From NCBI GenBank assembly GCA_013397075.1, contig VWZS01002260.1:310001-374000 (forward strand): DNA of 64,000 nucleotides, in the 5' to 3' direction. The translations under genes were made by a program, and so were the position numbers. The notes under the pieces are model-generated. The model had not been told where the DNA came from. It was given only the letters and a program-made list of their open reading frames with translations, and ran no database searches. The stretch comes from Rhabdornis inornatus (lineage: Eukaryota > Chordata > Aves > Passeriformes > Rhabdornithidae). Shown piece by piece: positions 49,801-62,201 of this stretch; position 1 is the stretch's first letter, and every line of letters begins with the position of its first letter.

Positions 49801-52800
49801 TGAAGTTTAATATGACATGAACTCTCCTTTGTGTAGAACCTTTATAGCATAATGCCAGTAATCACTGAAAGATACATTGAAGATACAGTAAATTGAACAG
49901 AACTAAATTAGGGGCATGCTTTTAGATCAGTGGTGGCCAACGTCTCGGTTACTAGGAATTAGTCTGACCACACCATCTAATTTGTCAAAAAATAATTCTC
50001 CTGATTTTCTTTGTGTCTGGTGGTACTAAATGTAGAGATACCTTGAATTTATATTTTGTTTGTCTTCCTTTTTTAGCTTATTCTCAAGGCTGACTCTTGC
50101 TATGAAACCGGCCATTAAGGCTTTCAGAATACTTCCCCCCAAAAACGAACCCAAGTATTTAGGAGTAAATAAGTAGCTCCAGCAGGCAGGAATTGCTAAT
50201 TCCTAGAGTCCTGTATTGGAAGAAAGCCTGAGTACAATCTGATGGAGATCTTTTACAGAAGGCACATACACCAATCAGAGATACGGGACTGATACATTTC
50301 TTCTTGCAGTGTGTACAAAATGCTACACTGGTGTAGGATATGGTCTCCTATATGTATACAGGTCTCTAGGTCAACCATAGAGGAAAAATTTATTTCAGGC
50401 TTCCTTTTTTGTTGATTAAATGGCTTCTGTCAGCTTTGGTGAGGGCTGAACAGGCCTGATAGCCTACTGATAGTCTCTCTTTACTCATGCATGTAACATC
50501 ATAGCCAGGGATTTATACATGATGACTTTAGAAAGCAAATTGGGCAGGACTGGCCTTGTCTTGTATTTTGTATGGTAAAGATGTGGGTGCTTCAAATTTT
50601 ACAAGAAGCTGACATGGGCTTTCTTGGTATGTTCCAACATACCAAGGATATACTGCAACTCAGAAAACAGAAGAACAAATATAAAACTTGTCAGGACCTG
50701 TGCTGGCTATGTCTGTACTGTGTACACACCTTGTCTGGGATTTCAGAATCAAAGATACTATTCACTGTAAAAAAAATGTTGGTACTGGTGTCCACATAAT
50801 ACCATCAGTATTGATTGGAATAGCTGAACTCTGTGTCATCCTACCTTGAAAAAGCTGGGAGGGCTTAAAAACTGACCTTGAGAAATGCATCTTTGGTCTT
50901 GACTTTAGCCAGGTACTGCAGTCCTGTGAAGTTGTAGGGGAACAGCAATAGGCTACTTCTTCCTGCTTGCATTTTAGAAGGCCCTAGAATTCCGTATTTC
51001 AGTGTTGTAGACAGAAAGGCACCTGTGGCAATCCACAAAGATGAAAGGCTTATGAAGCAAATGTTCTTTACTTAAACGACATCATATTACTTCTTTGACT
51101 CAAATTTCTGGCAGAGTCCTGTAAGTAATTTTTATGCTTTCACCTAGAATGAACATGCATAAATATTCCCATTTATGTTCAGTACAAAATACTTGAGCAT
51201 AGATTTTCAGTTCCCAAAAAATGTAGACTGAAATTGTCAATGGAAGGTAGTGAATCTGTGTGAAAATCTTCAGTGCAACATGCTACCTTTTAATCCCTCT
51301 TTGAGAATTTGTGGAGTTTCTCCACCTAACCATGCATCTCCACATGAGACTTAGAGCAAAAGGATTTAGTGTTTAAATGTCTTATCAGTAGTTATGTTTG
51401 TGGCTTCCCCTATCCCAATTCAAAGCTGAGCTTTCAGAGGGTCAGGTAGTCATCTGGTCTGAAAGAAATACTTATGGGAAAGGGAATAGGGCTATCAAGC
51501 CCCATGAGCCATAAATAAAGCTCTGGAATCTTGTGTAACAAGAAATCCCATGAGAGTTTGTATCCTATAAGAAGAGGTGATGGGAAAGTAGTCACTGCCT
51601 CTGGCACAATGGCTGCAAGTGCTGTCTAAACAAGGACTGCAGAATTAGGCTGCCTTATTTTCCATGGACTGCCAAAGGTATGTATTTATTTAGGCTCATA
51701 GTACTGAGTCCTGGTGTTGAATCCCTGTATCTCAGACCTCTTTGAAACTGTTTTAGTTTTTTTTCTTCCATTTCATTCACCTTAAGAATTTATGAACTGC
51801 TGAAAATCCTTGCTAAACTTGGCCTGCAGCCCAATCCTGATTCATTTTCTTTGAGCGGAATTCCTAGCTGTGTTTGTTCTAATAAAATGGGCTGTAATCA
51901 ATTAATCACAAAGCTATTAATGGAAGTACAAGGCAGTACACTGCAAGCTTGTTAGTTTGGCCATGCAGATTTGTGTTTGGGGAAGATGCAAAGAACATCA
52001 GTCAAGCTGACAGACAGCCTTAGTTGTCTTCTGTGCTGTTGCTCTTACCATTGAGCCGTGACAGGGAGCATTCAGAGTGGCATCTGGGGGTGAGAAACCC
52101 CTCCAAGCTGGGGAACTTGATGAATTCTGTAGCTTAGCTGAGGGAATGGCAAGAAAATGTACCATGAAGGCAAACACTGAACTACTGTATGAATGTTATG
52201 CCTTTTTAAAATAGTTTCCTGCCAGAAGTAAATGGCAGGAAATTCATTAGCATGGGGAGCTTACATGCAATTAATAATCTGAACTTTGTCTTCCTGACAG
52301 CACAGAAATGTTTTATAAATTTTTTAAAAACATGAAATAGATGTTTGATATGAGCAATTAAGGAAAGCTATTTGGAATTGCAAAATTAATTAAAGCTTTA
52401 AAATGTCTTTACACAGTTATAGACAGAAGCAAAAGTACTAGAAATGGAGTAATGAGGGAGGAAATTGTTTCTTCATGCAGAGAAACATTTGAAACAAGAA
52501 ATCTTCCAGTTTTACTTCTGAATTAAATTGCTTTTAATTTTAGACCCTGAACAGTGATATTTGTATACACTAGGAGTCTCACAAAAACAGGGAGGTTTTG
52601 TATGTTAGAAGTCTTGAAAATGTTCAAATCCCCTTTTTGGAGATTTTGGAGAGTTACGTATCTTTGGAAAAGGAAATGACACTTGTCAGTGAGCCTTCAT
52701 TTCATGTTTCCTCACATCAACCTTTACACACCTTCCAATGGGAAAAGCATTGATAGTTCTCCATTGAGAATATTGAGCATCTAGGAGAATTTCTTTGTTT

Positions 52801-55800
52801 CTAATCCTGTTCCCTGTGCAGAGAAATGGTTCATCATTTTCAGTTTAATGCCTCCATATTGCTGATCATAAACTTCCCTTACAAAGGTGAGTGCCATTGT
52901 CTGTGTTTACCTGGGAGAATGTGCAGCAGAAATGGGAGATGATTCATCCACATCACCTTAGTGATATGGTGACTGAGGCTGCTGTTTCCTGATGGTTTGT
53001 GCCTTAATCGTATCCTCCTGTAAAGGCTGGCTCGGACATGACCTCTCAAGAGCTCTGCTCACATTTTGTATTAATAGCAAGAAGAAAAAATTACTTTAGT
53101 TAGAATTCTTTTTCACTTGTTGGAATGACAAGAGACCCTGATGTTACTTTTTAATTTTCCCAAACTGTTGTTTTGTTTAGCACCAGTTGTGAGAAGGTCT
53201 GGCAACCACGCAAGGGAATACAGAAGTAGACAGAGTCCAACCTGGATCAGATCAGATATATTTTTGCCCTGTGCAAGCAGAATCACTGCTGGTGTCAACT
53301 TCATAAGGATTTTATTTCCCTTGTAAATTCAAAGCTTTCTAGCTTTTTTAGATCTTTAGATTTTAATATTAAGATACTTAGGGAGGCAAGAATATTTCAC
53401 TCCAAAGCAGGATACAGTGACTGTAGTGTCAGGTGAAGTTAACCTAAGGTAACTGAGGCTACCCTAAGGCTTTTGCAAGTCCCACTTGGCTGGCCTCAGG
53501 CCAGTCCTGCTCACCCAGAGCTGCTGCACTGCTCACTACCACAGCCTGAAGTTTCCCTGCCCACATGTGCCACAGGAGACCTTTCCTTAGATGAGCAGAT
53601 TCTTCTTTCCTCCGGCTTCCCAGACAGGCTCAAACCCTGCCAATATTCATGAGCAAGAAAGTAAGAGGTTGTGGGACTATGGATGGTGGGAAATTACTGA
53701 TTAGAAAACCAAAATCCAAACTCCAGCTGTTGGTATGCAGCAGAAACTCTCTGGTTCCAGTTGCAATCCCAACTGGGGCCATTAGGTAGCATATGTTCAC
53801 TAATATGCTGAGAGGTTTGGAGAAATCACTGGTAAGGGAACGACCTAAAGCTTTTCAATGATTATGTTAACCCTGTAAAAAAGTGTAGATCACACATCTT
53901 TTTTCTCTCCTTTTTTTTATTATATAAAGACATGCCTAAGGATAAATAGTGTTCAGCTAAAATTGGCATAAATAAGGAAACTCTTTAGAGATGAGGGGAG
54001 GCTGGTTGTGTGTGAATTCTTGGATAGGTGTGATGGGAAGCTTACTGTCTCTAAAGTATTGTACAGTTGGCTGGAGAGCTATTTAAGGTTTGGTGCCAAA
54101 TGAGATTTGAGCAGGTGTGCAGGCAGCTTCATTTAATTCTCACTGTGACTTTGATCACTGTGTATGAGATTTCCCTAGATCACACACTGCCAGTTTCTAG
54201 TCCTATTGTTTCTCTGGCTGCAGAGGACTGGAGCAATGGCATTAGTGTCTGTGCTCCACTGAACTGCTCTCAGCTTATGCAAAATCCTGCACATTTTGAA
54301 GCTAACCTTTATTTGCTCTAGTTTAAAAGAATGCTGATGTCTCTGTTCTTTGCAAAGGACAGCATAGAGTCCAGCAGACCTTTTAAATGTGCCTTTGTGA
54401 GTGGGATGGTTGTACCTCCATATTATGTACATTTGTAAGGTGGAATTAAATGCTAGCTGCCTTGCAGCAGTAACCATCTGGGGAAAACTAAGTGGAGAAC
54501 AATGTTATTTTAGCCTGGCTACCAAGTGCTGAGTCTGTCTCAATGGCAATTACTGTAGCTGTTTGTCATTCAATCAATCCTGCAGCAAATATCAGTAACA
54601 AATATGCTAAATGCACTTTTTAAGCCTCACGGTAGGATCCTGAACAATCATGTCCTTCCTTAAATGTATATCTGAAGGGATCAGGCAAGATTCTTTGTCA
54701 AATGGCTGTGCTCAGGGAAGGGAGTCTTGGACTGTGGAATTGCGGAGGGAGTTTGATTGCCTGCATTAGTGTTTTGTGTGCTTTTGATGTGAACCTCACA
54801 CTTGTCCTTGCTTAGTGTGCATTGGTTTGTCACTGTGTTCTTAGTAAGTGGTCCAGATTCCTTTATTTTTTAAATGAAAGTGAACATAGAACAAGGAAAC
54901 TCACCTTATTTTATTTAAAACATACAAAGTTAAGAAAAGCCCACACTTACACCCACTTCCTGACATGACCATGTCTCTCAGATGCCCTTAGCAAAACACT
55001 TCAGTGCAATCCTGATGCTGGTTCCCACCCTCTGCTGCAGTGGAGACCGATCCCTGTTTGCAGTGCTCAGTTCTGAGGCCAGAGCGGGCACAGCCAGGAT
55101 GTCCCTGGGCAGTGGAGCGTGGAGAACAGCTGTGCTCTCCCTTCACACCTACGCACACCTCCTCGGATGGCTGTCACATGTCCCCCAGCTTGTTTGACAG
55201 CAGTAAGCACATTGCCTGATGGCAGGACCTGCCTTTTGTTCCAGTGATGCAGAAATATCTCTAAGGCTTATTTCTTGGCCTGGCAAATCTGTTTTGAGGG
55301 CTATTTTGAGGTGACAGCTGCCATGCTTTTCTTCAGGAAACCTGAATCTTTGTCACCAGGATTAGGAAGTAAAAGCTCCGTTTTGGTTTACTTTCTCTGC
55401 CTTTGCTGTTCTGGTGGGCTGTCGTCTCTGGTGTGACAGGAACAGGAAACCAGTACCAGCTCCAGAGGGAGCTGCTGCTCTGGGATCAGAGGTCCAGGCT
55501 GAGCTGGGGAGTCATGGGGAGACTGTCCCATGGCCAGTGACACACCTCTGACTACTCCATGCAACCACAAAAATCAGGTGGACCTTTTTCGTGGCAATCC
55601 CTTCAGCAGCCTTTTGGAAAGGCTGAAGGTGGCACTTAGCCGATGCCCTTGGGTCTTGCTGTGTGTGGTGCCCCTCCACAGGGAGGCCAAGTGTCCTGTG
55701 TGAGGAAAGCCTGGCCAGGCTCCCAGGGAGGCGTGTGGCACAGGAGCCCTGGAGGTCGAAAGTGACAGGTCATAAAACTTGATACTGTGTGACTGATACA

Positions 55801-58800
55801 GATAATCTAATAAAGCATTAGCCAGACTCCACTCTGGAGACACAGCTGCTTCAGCTGGGGCACGCCTGGCTGAGCATGCTTGTTGCAGCATGGATGCGGG
55901 TGTTTCCTTATTGCTGAGAGTGGAAGGAAGCTGTGGTTTGTCATCTTATTACAGCTCTGCTGTCAGACCCAAGAGGGGAAAAAAACAACCTGGCATTATT
56001 AGAAATCACAATATGACTGGAAATTCCACAGGTTGGAGCCTACCTGCACTGAGTACGGAGGCTCTGAGGTGTTAAACCATGACAGCTTGACAACACAGCC
56101 AGAGAGCAGACAAAATAGACTATGACTCAAAAGCAGTGCTGGCTTGATGCAAGAGTAAATAATGGTCAATCACAGTTGCTAGTAGTGGGAAGTGCTGAGA
56201 GAACTCTTCCATTTTGCAGAGTTTAGACACTTTAACTTGCACATTAGTGGACATGTGCTGATGTCAGGCTTTCACTCTACAGGGGCAGCTGAAACATGTT
56301 CTTAGATACCTTACTTCTTGGAGAGCAACAAAGCTGATGGGCATTCCTGAAAATGAAGGCAGACTATTTCAAAACATAACAGATAATCAGGTATTCTCTG
56401 AGACAGTCTGTGTCTACCTGGTGCTATGGTTCCAGTTTAAATCAATAAATACTAGAATACTCTGATCACTTCTGTAGTCTCCTGTCTGAGCTCACTAGTG
56501 AGTAATTTCATAATGCACTGCCTTCTATCTATCCTTCATGACCAGTGATAAGGAAAAAATTACTGAGGATATTCTCCACTACCTTCTGCTTAGACTTTTT
56601 ATAACAGTGCATTTGGGAGTGAAGCTGGTGTTCTGAACCACAGTGTTCAGTAACATATCACCAGGCTGGCTGTTTTTTGTCTCCTTGGCTATCTTCTCCC
56701 TTGGGCTCTTAAGACATCACAGCAAATTTGTTTCAAAGTAATTGTGTTGGGCATTAACAGTTAACAATTTAAGGAAAATCACACAAGTTCAGGAAGTTTT
56801 CTTTAGCTGTTTTTTTACATAAATACTCTTGTGTTTTAGCATTTCGTGGAAAAATTCCTGAGTCCATCTGCTTTAAGTGACCAAAGCATCCCTAGCACAG
56901 AAAATGTAATGCTTTGTCTGACCTTCCTTACACAATCCAAGAACTGACAAATGCCAGCATTCCTTGCAAGGCACTCTTGAAAACTGTCTTGTTAGATTTG
57001 AGCCTGTTTGCCTTTATGCGTAGAACGTAGAGAAATTCCACTGCAGCTCTTACAATCCAGCATCCATGCTCATGAAGTAGAATGACATTTAAAACATATA
57101 TTTTTTCTTTTATTTTTTTAAAAGAGGTGTGAGCACCTGGCTGAACACCTGAAGATATATTAAGTTCAAAACCAGAGACATTCTCAGTAGGTGTTCAGGT
57201 TTGTGAACAGTTTTTTTGTGTGTGTGCTTTTCATTAAGTTGACTATCTGTTCTTGTTCTATCTGTATGCTGAAACAGTAAAACAAATAAAGAGTGGAATA
57301 CTTGCTTTCTTCCCATGATTTTAGTGTCTGCCAGAAGGTTTCCCTTAGGTCTGAAATAGATTTTTGCTTGCTATAATCATGATATTCAGGTTCACATTAC
57401 AGGAATCTAAGACTAAACAAGTACCCAGGAAACCCTTCCAAGTGGCTTGTACACTATGCTTCAAGTTCCTCTACCTATCATATATATGTAAAAAATGGAG
57501 TGCACAACACACTTTTTTCTTAAAAGCATAGATATTCTCTCCTGCAAAAAGATTGCTTTTTTTCCTTCTTAAAAGATAGGAGTACTAGATGGACAGTTCA
57601 TGTTCCAACTCAGTCATGCATGCTTGCTGCTTTTATTTGTCCTTTCATTAACTCTCAAGATTTGGCACAACAAGAGCATTATATAAGATTAAATAATTCT
57701 TACATAAGTCTGAGTGAATGCCTTTCATGAAGTACTGGGTGCTTATCATGGCTATAAGTAAAAATGAATCATTTCCTTTTTAAACTGGAGCTTTCAACCT
57801 TGTATTCTGTGTGGTTAATTGCCACAAACGAAAATAACCTTTTGAGCTCTATGAATTTTCACAGCTGCAGACTGGAGAAAAAAAACCTCTCACCAATAAA
57901 TAGAAACTTAAGAATTTCCAAAAGAAATTATTCCCCACTCTAATTGCCTCTTTTAGCACAAAGCCCAGCTCATTTATGCCAGAATGTTAAATGTTCCTAA
58001 CACGTCTGTAGAGCCAAGAACCTGAGTATCATCTAAAGGACAGAATGAGAAAGAATAAAGGCAGGACAGTATGAATTCCACACTTTAGAACAGCATGGAG
58101 CACAGCCAACAGGTCAGGAAGTGTAGGTAATTAGCTTTTGCTAAAAGCTGCAGATTGAGTAGGATCAGGGCTCAGCAGCCCAGTAACAGAATCAAGGAGA
58201 ACTCTAAACATGTCCCTATATATAGGGAATTACAGGAATGTACCTTGTGCATGCTTTTGAACTACGGGAATATGAATCCAAGGCCAGATTAGTATGTGAA
58301 ATAGGAATCGGTAAATCAGAAACCTAAGAGGAAACTGGGAGAAAAGCTTATTTCCAGTGTCCTTAATAGAAATACTTGAGAACCAGTACTGGAGTAGGTC
58401 AGAAATTGCAGAAACAGCACTGGGACTCTGTTGTAAAACTCAGTTACACTGCAGGAGAAATTCTTTGGCGTGTCATCCGTCTCCACCCTGGGAAAGTCAT
58501 CTCTTGGTACAAGAGTGAGTTCCTGGCTTCTCTGAAAGACAAGAGCAGCCGTGAAAGATCTGGTATAGGAAGACAAACTCTGTATAGTGAAGTACTGGTT
58601 GGCAGGAGGAAGACATGAAAGTAAAAGGGAGGCTGAAGGTCAGAAAACAACTGGCTGTCATGTTAAGGAGGAAGTGGAAAGAAATGAGGACAGCAAAGAG
58701 AAGTATTTGATAGATATAAAATGAAGCAAATAATCTCACTGATGAATGGCAAAGTACCTAAAGCTGGAGAGAACAAGGTTAGGATATTCTGCTAAAACAA

Positions 58801-59272
58801 TGTGGTAAGTCATTCTGTGGTACAGAAACTGAAATCCCTTGTTGGCAAACACAGGAATGGCAAGTATTGAATAAGTCAGTATATTAAAAGACCAGTGGAT
58901 GGCAGCATATTTTTACTACCAGAATAGAGCGTTGTCATGCCATACGTTTTGGTTGTAGCTCATCTACTGACTAACACATCACATGTCCCAAGAACAAATC
59001 CATGTTTGACTCTGGCAAGGCAGTACAAGCTGCAAAGATTTGTGCTTTTTATGTACAGATCATGTTTCTCCAAGACAGTGGTGACCACTATTGTAGCTGT
59101 CTCACACTGAGTCATCTGGAAGATCAGGAGCATATTCACAAGAATAGGAGTCAGCTGCACACACTCTCTATGAGTTTGTAACAATATTTTGGGAATAAAA
59201 ACTCCAAAGGCTATCCTGAAGAATCACCTTAGTGCATTACTTCTGATAATTCAGTATTGTTTCAGTCCCAGG
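46869..59272. other. Intergenic interval between convergent SH3GLB1 and SELENOF, no gene seen
   Basis: About 12 kb without a splice-flanked conserved frame on either strand. Open frames here are short (the longest are 104-139 codons) and resemble no family I know. Slightly higher GC at 53.4-53.7 and 55.0-56.0 kb without promoter features. Confidence 0.5.
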
Positions 59273-59278
59273 TTTATT
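59273..59278 (-). terminator. SELENOF: Likely SELENOF polyadenylation signal
   Basis: Minus-strand AATAAA in the context ACAATAAACC, at the expected distance from the stop for this transcript. Confidence 0.45.
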
Positions 59279-60356
59279 GTTCTGCTATGAAGTTGATTTC
59301 TTCTCAAAAGCTGGAAATAAAGTCTGTAAATTATAGAGAAGTTTTTGGAGATATAAAATTATATATGAAGACAAAAACTGTGTACCACTTCGGGTCATAG
59401 CATAACACTCATCCAACTCAAATCTGGTAAGCATGAAGTAATTACAGGGAACACTTATTTGCTAATTAGACTTCAAAAAAAAAACCCCACATTATTCTTG
59501 ATTACCATATTTATTGACTCTAAGTGGAAAAAACCCAACAAGTCTTAATGGATTTGACTCATTACCATACATACTGTCTATATTCCCTGTTCACGTAAAT
59601 TTCAACTGAGAAAGAAAAATACACATTTTAAAAGAACATTTTCTAAATTAATTTCATAAACAAACTTCCAATAAACTTTTGAAAGTTGGAAGGAAAGCTT
59701 TTTCAAGAATTATAGCTCATGTTTTCTGAAGCAAAACACTTGATGTAAAGCACACCTGACATCTGACTTCATACACCTCAGAGGTTTTCTATGTAGTCTT
59801 CACTAAAGTGTACTTACTAAATGTTTCACAGTATCAGAGCATGAGCTCCTCCATCAGCTTTCAAACCTGTGAATTAGGTTCTCACTGTAAACAAAGCTTC
59901 TATAAAAGGACAGTTCAAATACAAATAAAAGAGGGCATTAGTAGCCAAGTTTCTTTGGGAGACAGATTGCATTTGGTTCTAACTTCCTTAAGAAAGAGCA
60001 GCAGACAAAAAGCATGGTAATCGTTTCTATTATTTGAAGCTCTTCAGTTTTAAGAGTGTTTGTAAAAAACAGACCTGATTATAACGAACTGAGTTTTGCA
60101 TAATTAACTTTGAAACAAAGCACTCTTAGTGATAAACGCATTAAAAGCTGAAATAACGTTAAGACAAGCTATTGTTTGTCAGCTTGTCAGATATGTGTGC
60201 TGAAGCTTCCCTTCTAATTACAAGATGTTTAGTACAGCACAATAGATATTTAAAAACTAATACAGATGCTGGAATGTTTCTTCACTTGTAGTGCACTTCG
60301 CCTGAGAAGATTACCATGACAAAATATGAAAAGGAAAGAGGACAGAAAGCAATGAT
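59273..60356 (-). other. SELENOF: SELENOF 3' untranslated region (should carry the SECIS element)
   Basis: Follows the SELENOF stop on the minus strand and ends near an AATAAA (59278-59273), about 1.08 kb after the stop. A second AATAAA lies at 59515-59510. A SECIS stem-loop is expected in this stretch because the protein contains selenocysteine, but I could not fold an unambiguous AUGA...AA...GA core by eye. Confidence 0.55.
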
Positions 60357-60488
60357 TTATAGACGTTCTAATTTTTCACTTAGAAATTCTTCTACACTAT
60401 CTGTATTCCACTTGAGGATGCTCAGTTCTTCTGCAATGTTCCCACTGTCGTCCAGCAGCTTCAGTACAGGGTCAGAACCACGCACATA
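60357..60488 (-). CDS. SELENOF: SELENOF terminal coding exon
   Basis: 43 codons and TAA. The acceptor has an uninterrupted ten-C tract directly before AG (GGGGGGGGGG at 60491-60500 on the plus strand). Ends LERL where human ends LERI. Confidence 0.97.
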   Translation of the reverse strand, partial: YVRGSDPVLKLLDDSGNIAEELSILKWNTDSVEEFLSEKLERL

Positions 60489-62201
60489 CTGGGGGGGGGG
60501 AAGAAGAAAAGTCAGTTACCTTGGCTGGTAAATGCATTCTCCATACTAACACTGCCCCTGCTCTCAAGTGATTTAAATCAGTTCAGACTTCTGACTTACA
60601 TTTAATGTCAGAGAGAGGAAAGTGGAGGACCAAGTCAAATGAAGGGAGGTGGGGGTGGGTATCAGAAACATCTCCTTGCACTCCTTGGTGCACCAGAGCA
60701 GCTAATGCATGTGCAGAGAGCAATGCCATTGGCCTGGCTTTGAAGGAGGGTATTTACTCCAACTATTTTAAGTTACCAAAGCTAGATTTCTGATGATGAA
60801 TGATTTTTCTTATATGATCAACAGCCTTTTTACCATTTTAGAAATTCTGGATCACTTTAACAGGTCAAAGTTCTACTATCAATTTCTAATGTAATCACAT
60901 TCTTTCTTGTTGTGTTCTATCTGTGCCTACTGTGCTTTGCTGGTAACATAATTGCTCAGCACTTCTCAAACTCACTAAGTCCCAAAATAAGTAATGGAAA
61001 TAAAAGCTTTTAACAGTATCAGAAAGCTCTGACCATTTAAGTTTATGCAAACATTTCCCCAGGAGTATTCCACTTTGCTCAGCTGAGCTAACCTAGTTGG
61101 TTTTATTTAATGAAGCTAGTGGCACCTCTATTGAGTTTTCCAAAAGTCTTGTGAAATAAACAGATTCATTTGCACTTTTTTTTTTCTGGTAGTACTTGAT
61201 ACCAATTGTAGTCTAGACTGCTTTGATGTTCAATACATCTACAAAGTTATAAAAAAAAAAGAAACAGACGTACAGAAGAAGAGAAAGCTTTTGAAAGAAA
61301 CTGGAGGACACGGAGACATGAATGCGTGAGACAGACAGAGGAAATCTGTTTTACATAGAATCTGCTGTTGACAAGACAAATCACTTATTGCAGCCATGCA
61401 TAGCTATGAAGTGATTCCAGATGGTGCCATTTGGGCAATAAGATGGGAGCACAAGATGTGAGAATCAAGATGCGCATCTTAGAAGTACACTTGAAGTTCA
61501 CAGAGGATTTTAAGAGAAAGGTGAAGTCTTAGATTAGATCTTGAAACCAAAGAGTTGTTGCAGCTTAAGGCAGTGCAGCTTATGCAACTTTGCATATACG
61601 CAAGTCATAAGAAACACCATTCAGTATATGCATTTCTATAAAGCTGGATGTCTGAAGTATATATAGAAAAACCAGCACAACAGAACACAGCAAGGGAATT
61701 ACGAGAGGGAGAAGAAAAATCCAAGAATCACTGAATGTATGGATATGGCAGCTCCCTAAGGAGACTAGGGGAGAACAAAACAGGAGAAAAAGAAACTATG
61801 ACAGAATAGATTGAGTAAATCCAAGGTATCTATAAAGTAAGAACAGAATATAAACAATCCTCAGATTCTTTTCCCATAATAACCATTTTTTCTTAGATTA
61901 AAACCAGCCAACCAAAAACAAAATAAACCAAAACTTCACCACCACCAAAGAATTAGTACCAAACAGTTACTGAGCAGTAAACAAATCAGTATTACTAGCA
62001 GGAACTTGCAATGATTCACACTGGAAATGCAAATATATGTCCTCTACTAAAGGACTACTTGATGAGGAAATAGGGAACAATCCACAGGACTGTCTCCACG
62101 AAACCTAGTTCTTCCTAACATCACAAACAAAAAAGTTAGGCTACTACTTACCTTGATTTGCAGCCCCCTGAAGAGTTTTGGCTTATCACTCCTGACAAAA
62201 G
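60357..62201 (-). CDS. SELENOF: SELENOF (15-kDa selenoprotein), last two coding exons
   Basis: Exon 62152-62201 (FVRSDKPKLFRGLQIK) joins exon 60357-60488 (YVRGSDPVLKLLDDSGNIAE ... SEKLERL, TAA). The 59-60 residues are nearly identical to the C-terminus of mammalian SELENOF and form the second half of its thioredoxin-like fold. The protein is ER-resident, binds UDP-glucose:glycoprotein glucosyltransferase through its N-terminal cysteine-rich domain and uses a Cys-Gly-Sec redox motif. The UGA (Sec) exon and the signal peptide lie beyond base 64000. SELENOF converges on SH3GLB1, as in human. Confidence 0.97.
60489..62151 (-). other. SELENOF: SELENOF last intron
   Basis: 1663 nt, AT-rich, with no other feature recognised. 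Confidence 0.7.
62152..62201 (-). CDS. SELENOF: SELENOF penultimate coding exon
   Basis: 50 nt between acceptor AACTGTAG and donor GTAAGT, entering in phase 1 (the split codon completes A) and leaving in phase 0. Confidence 0.97.
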
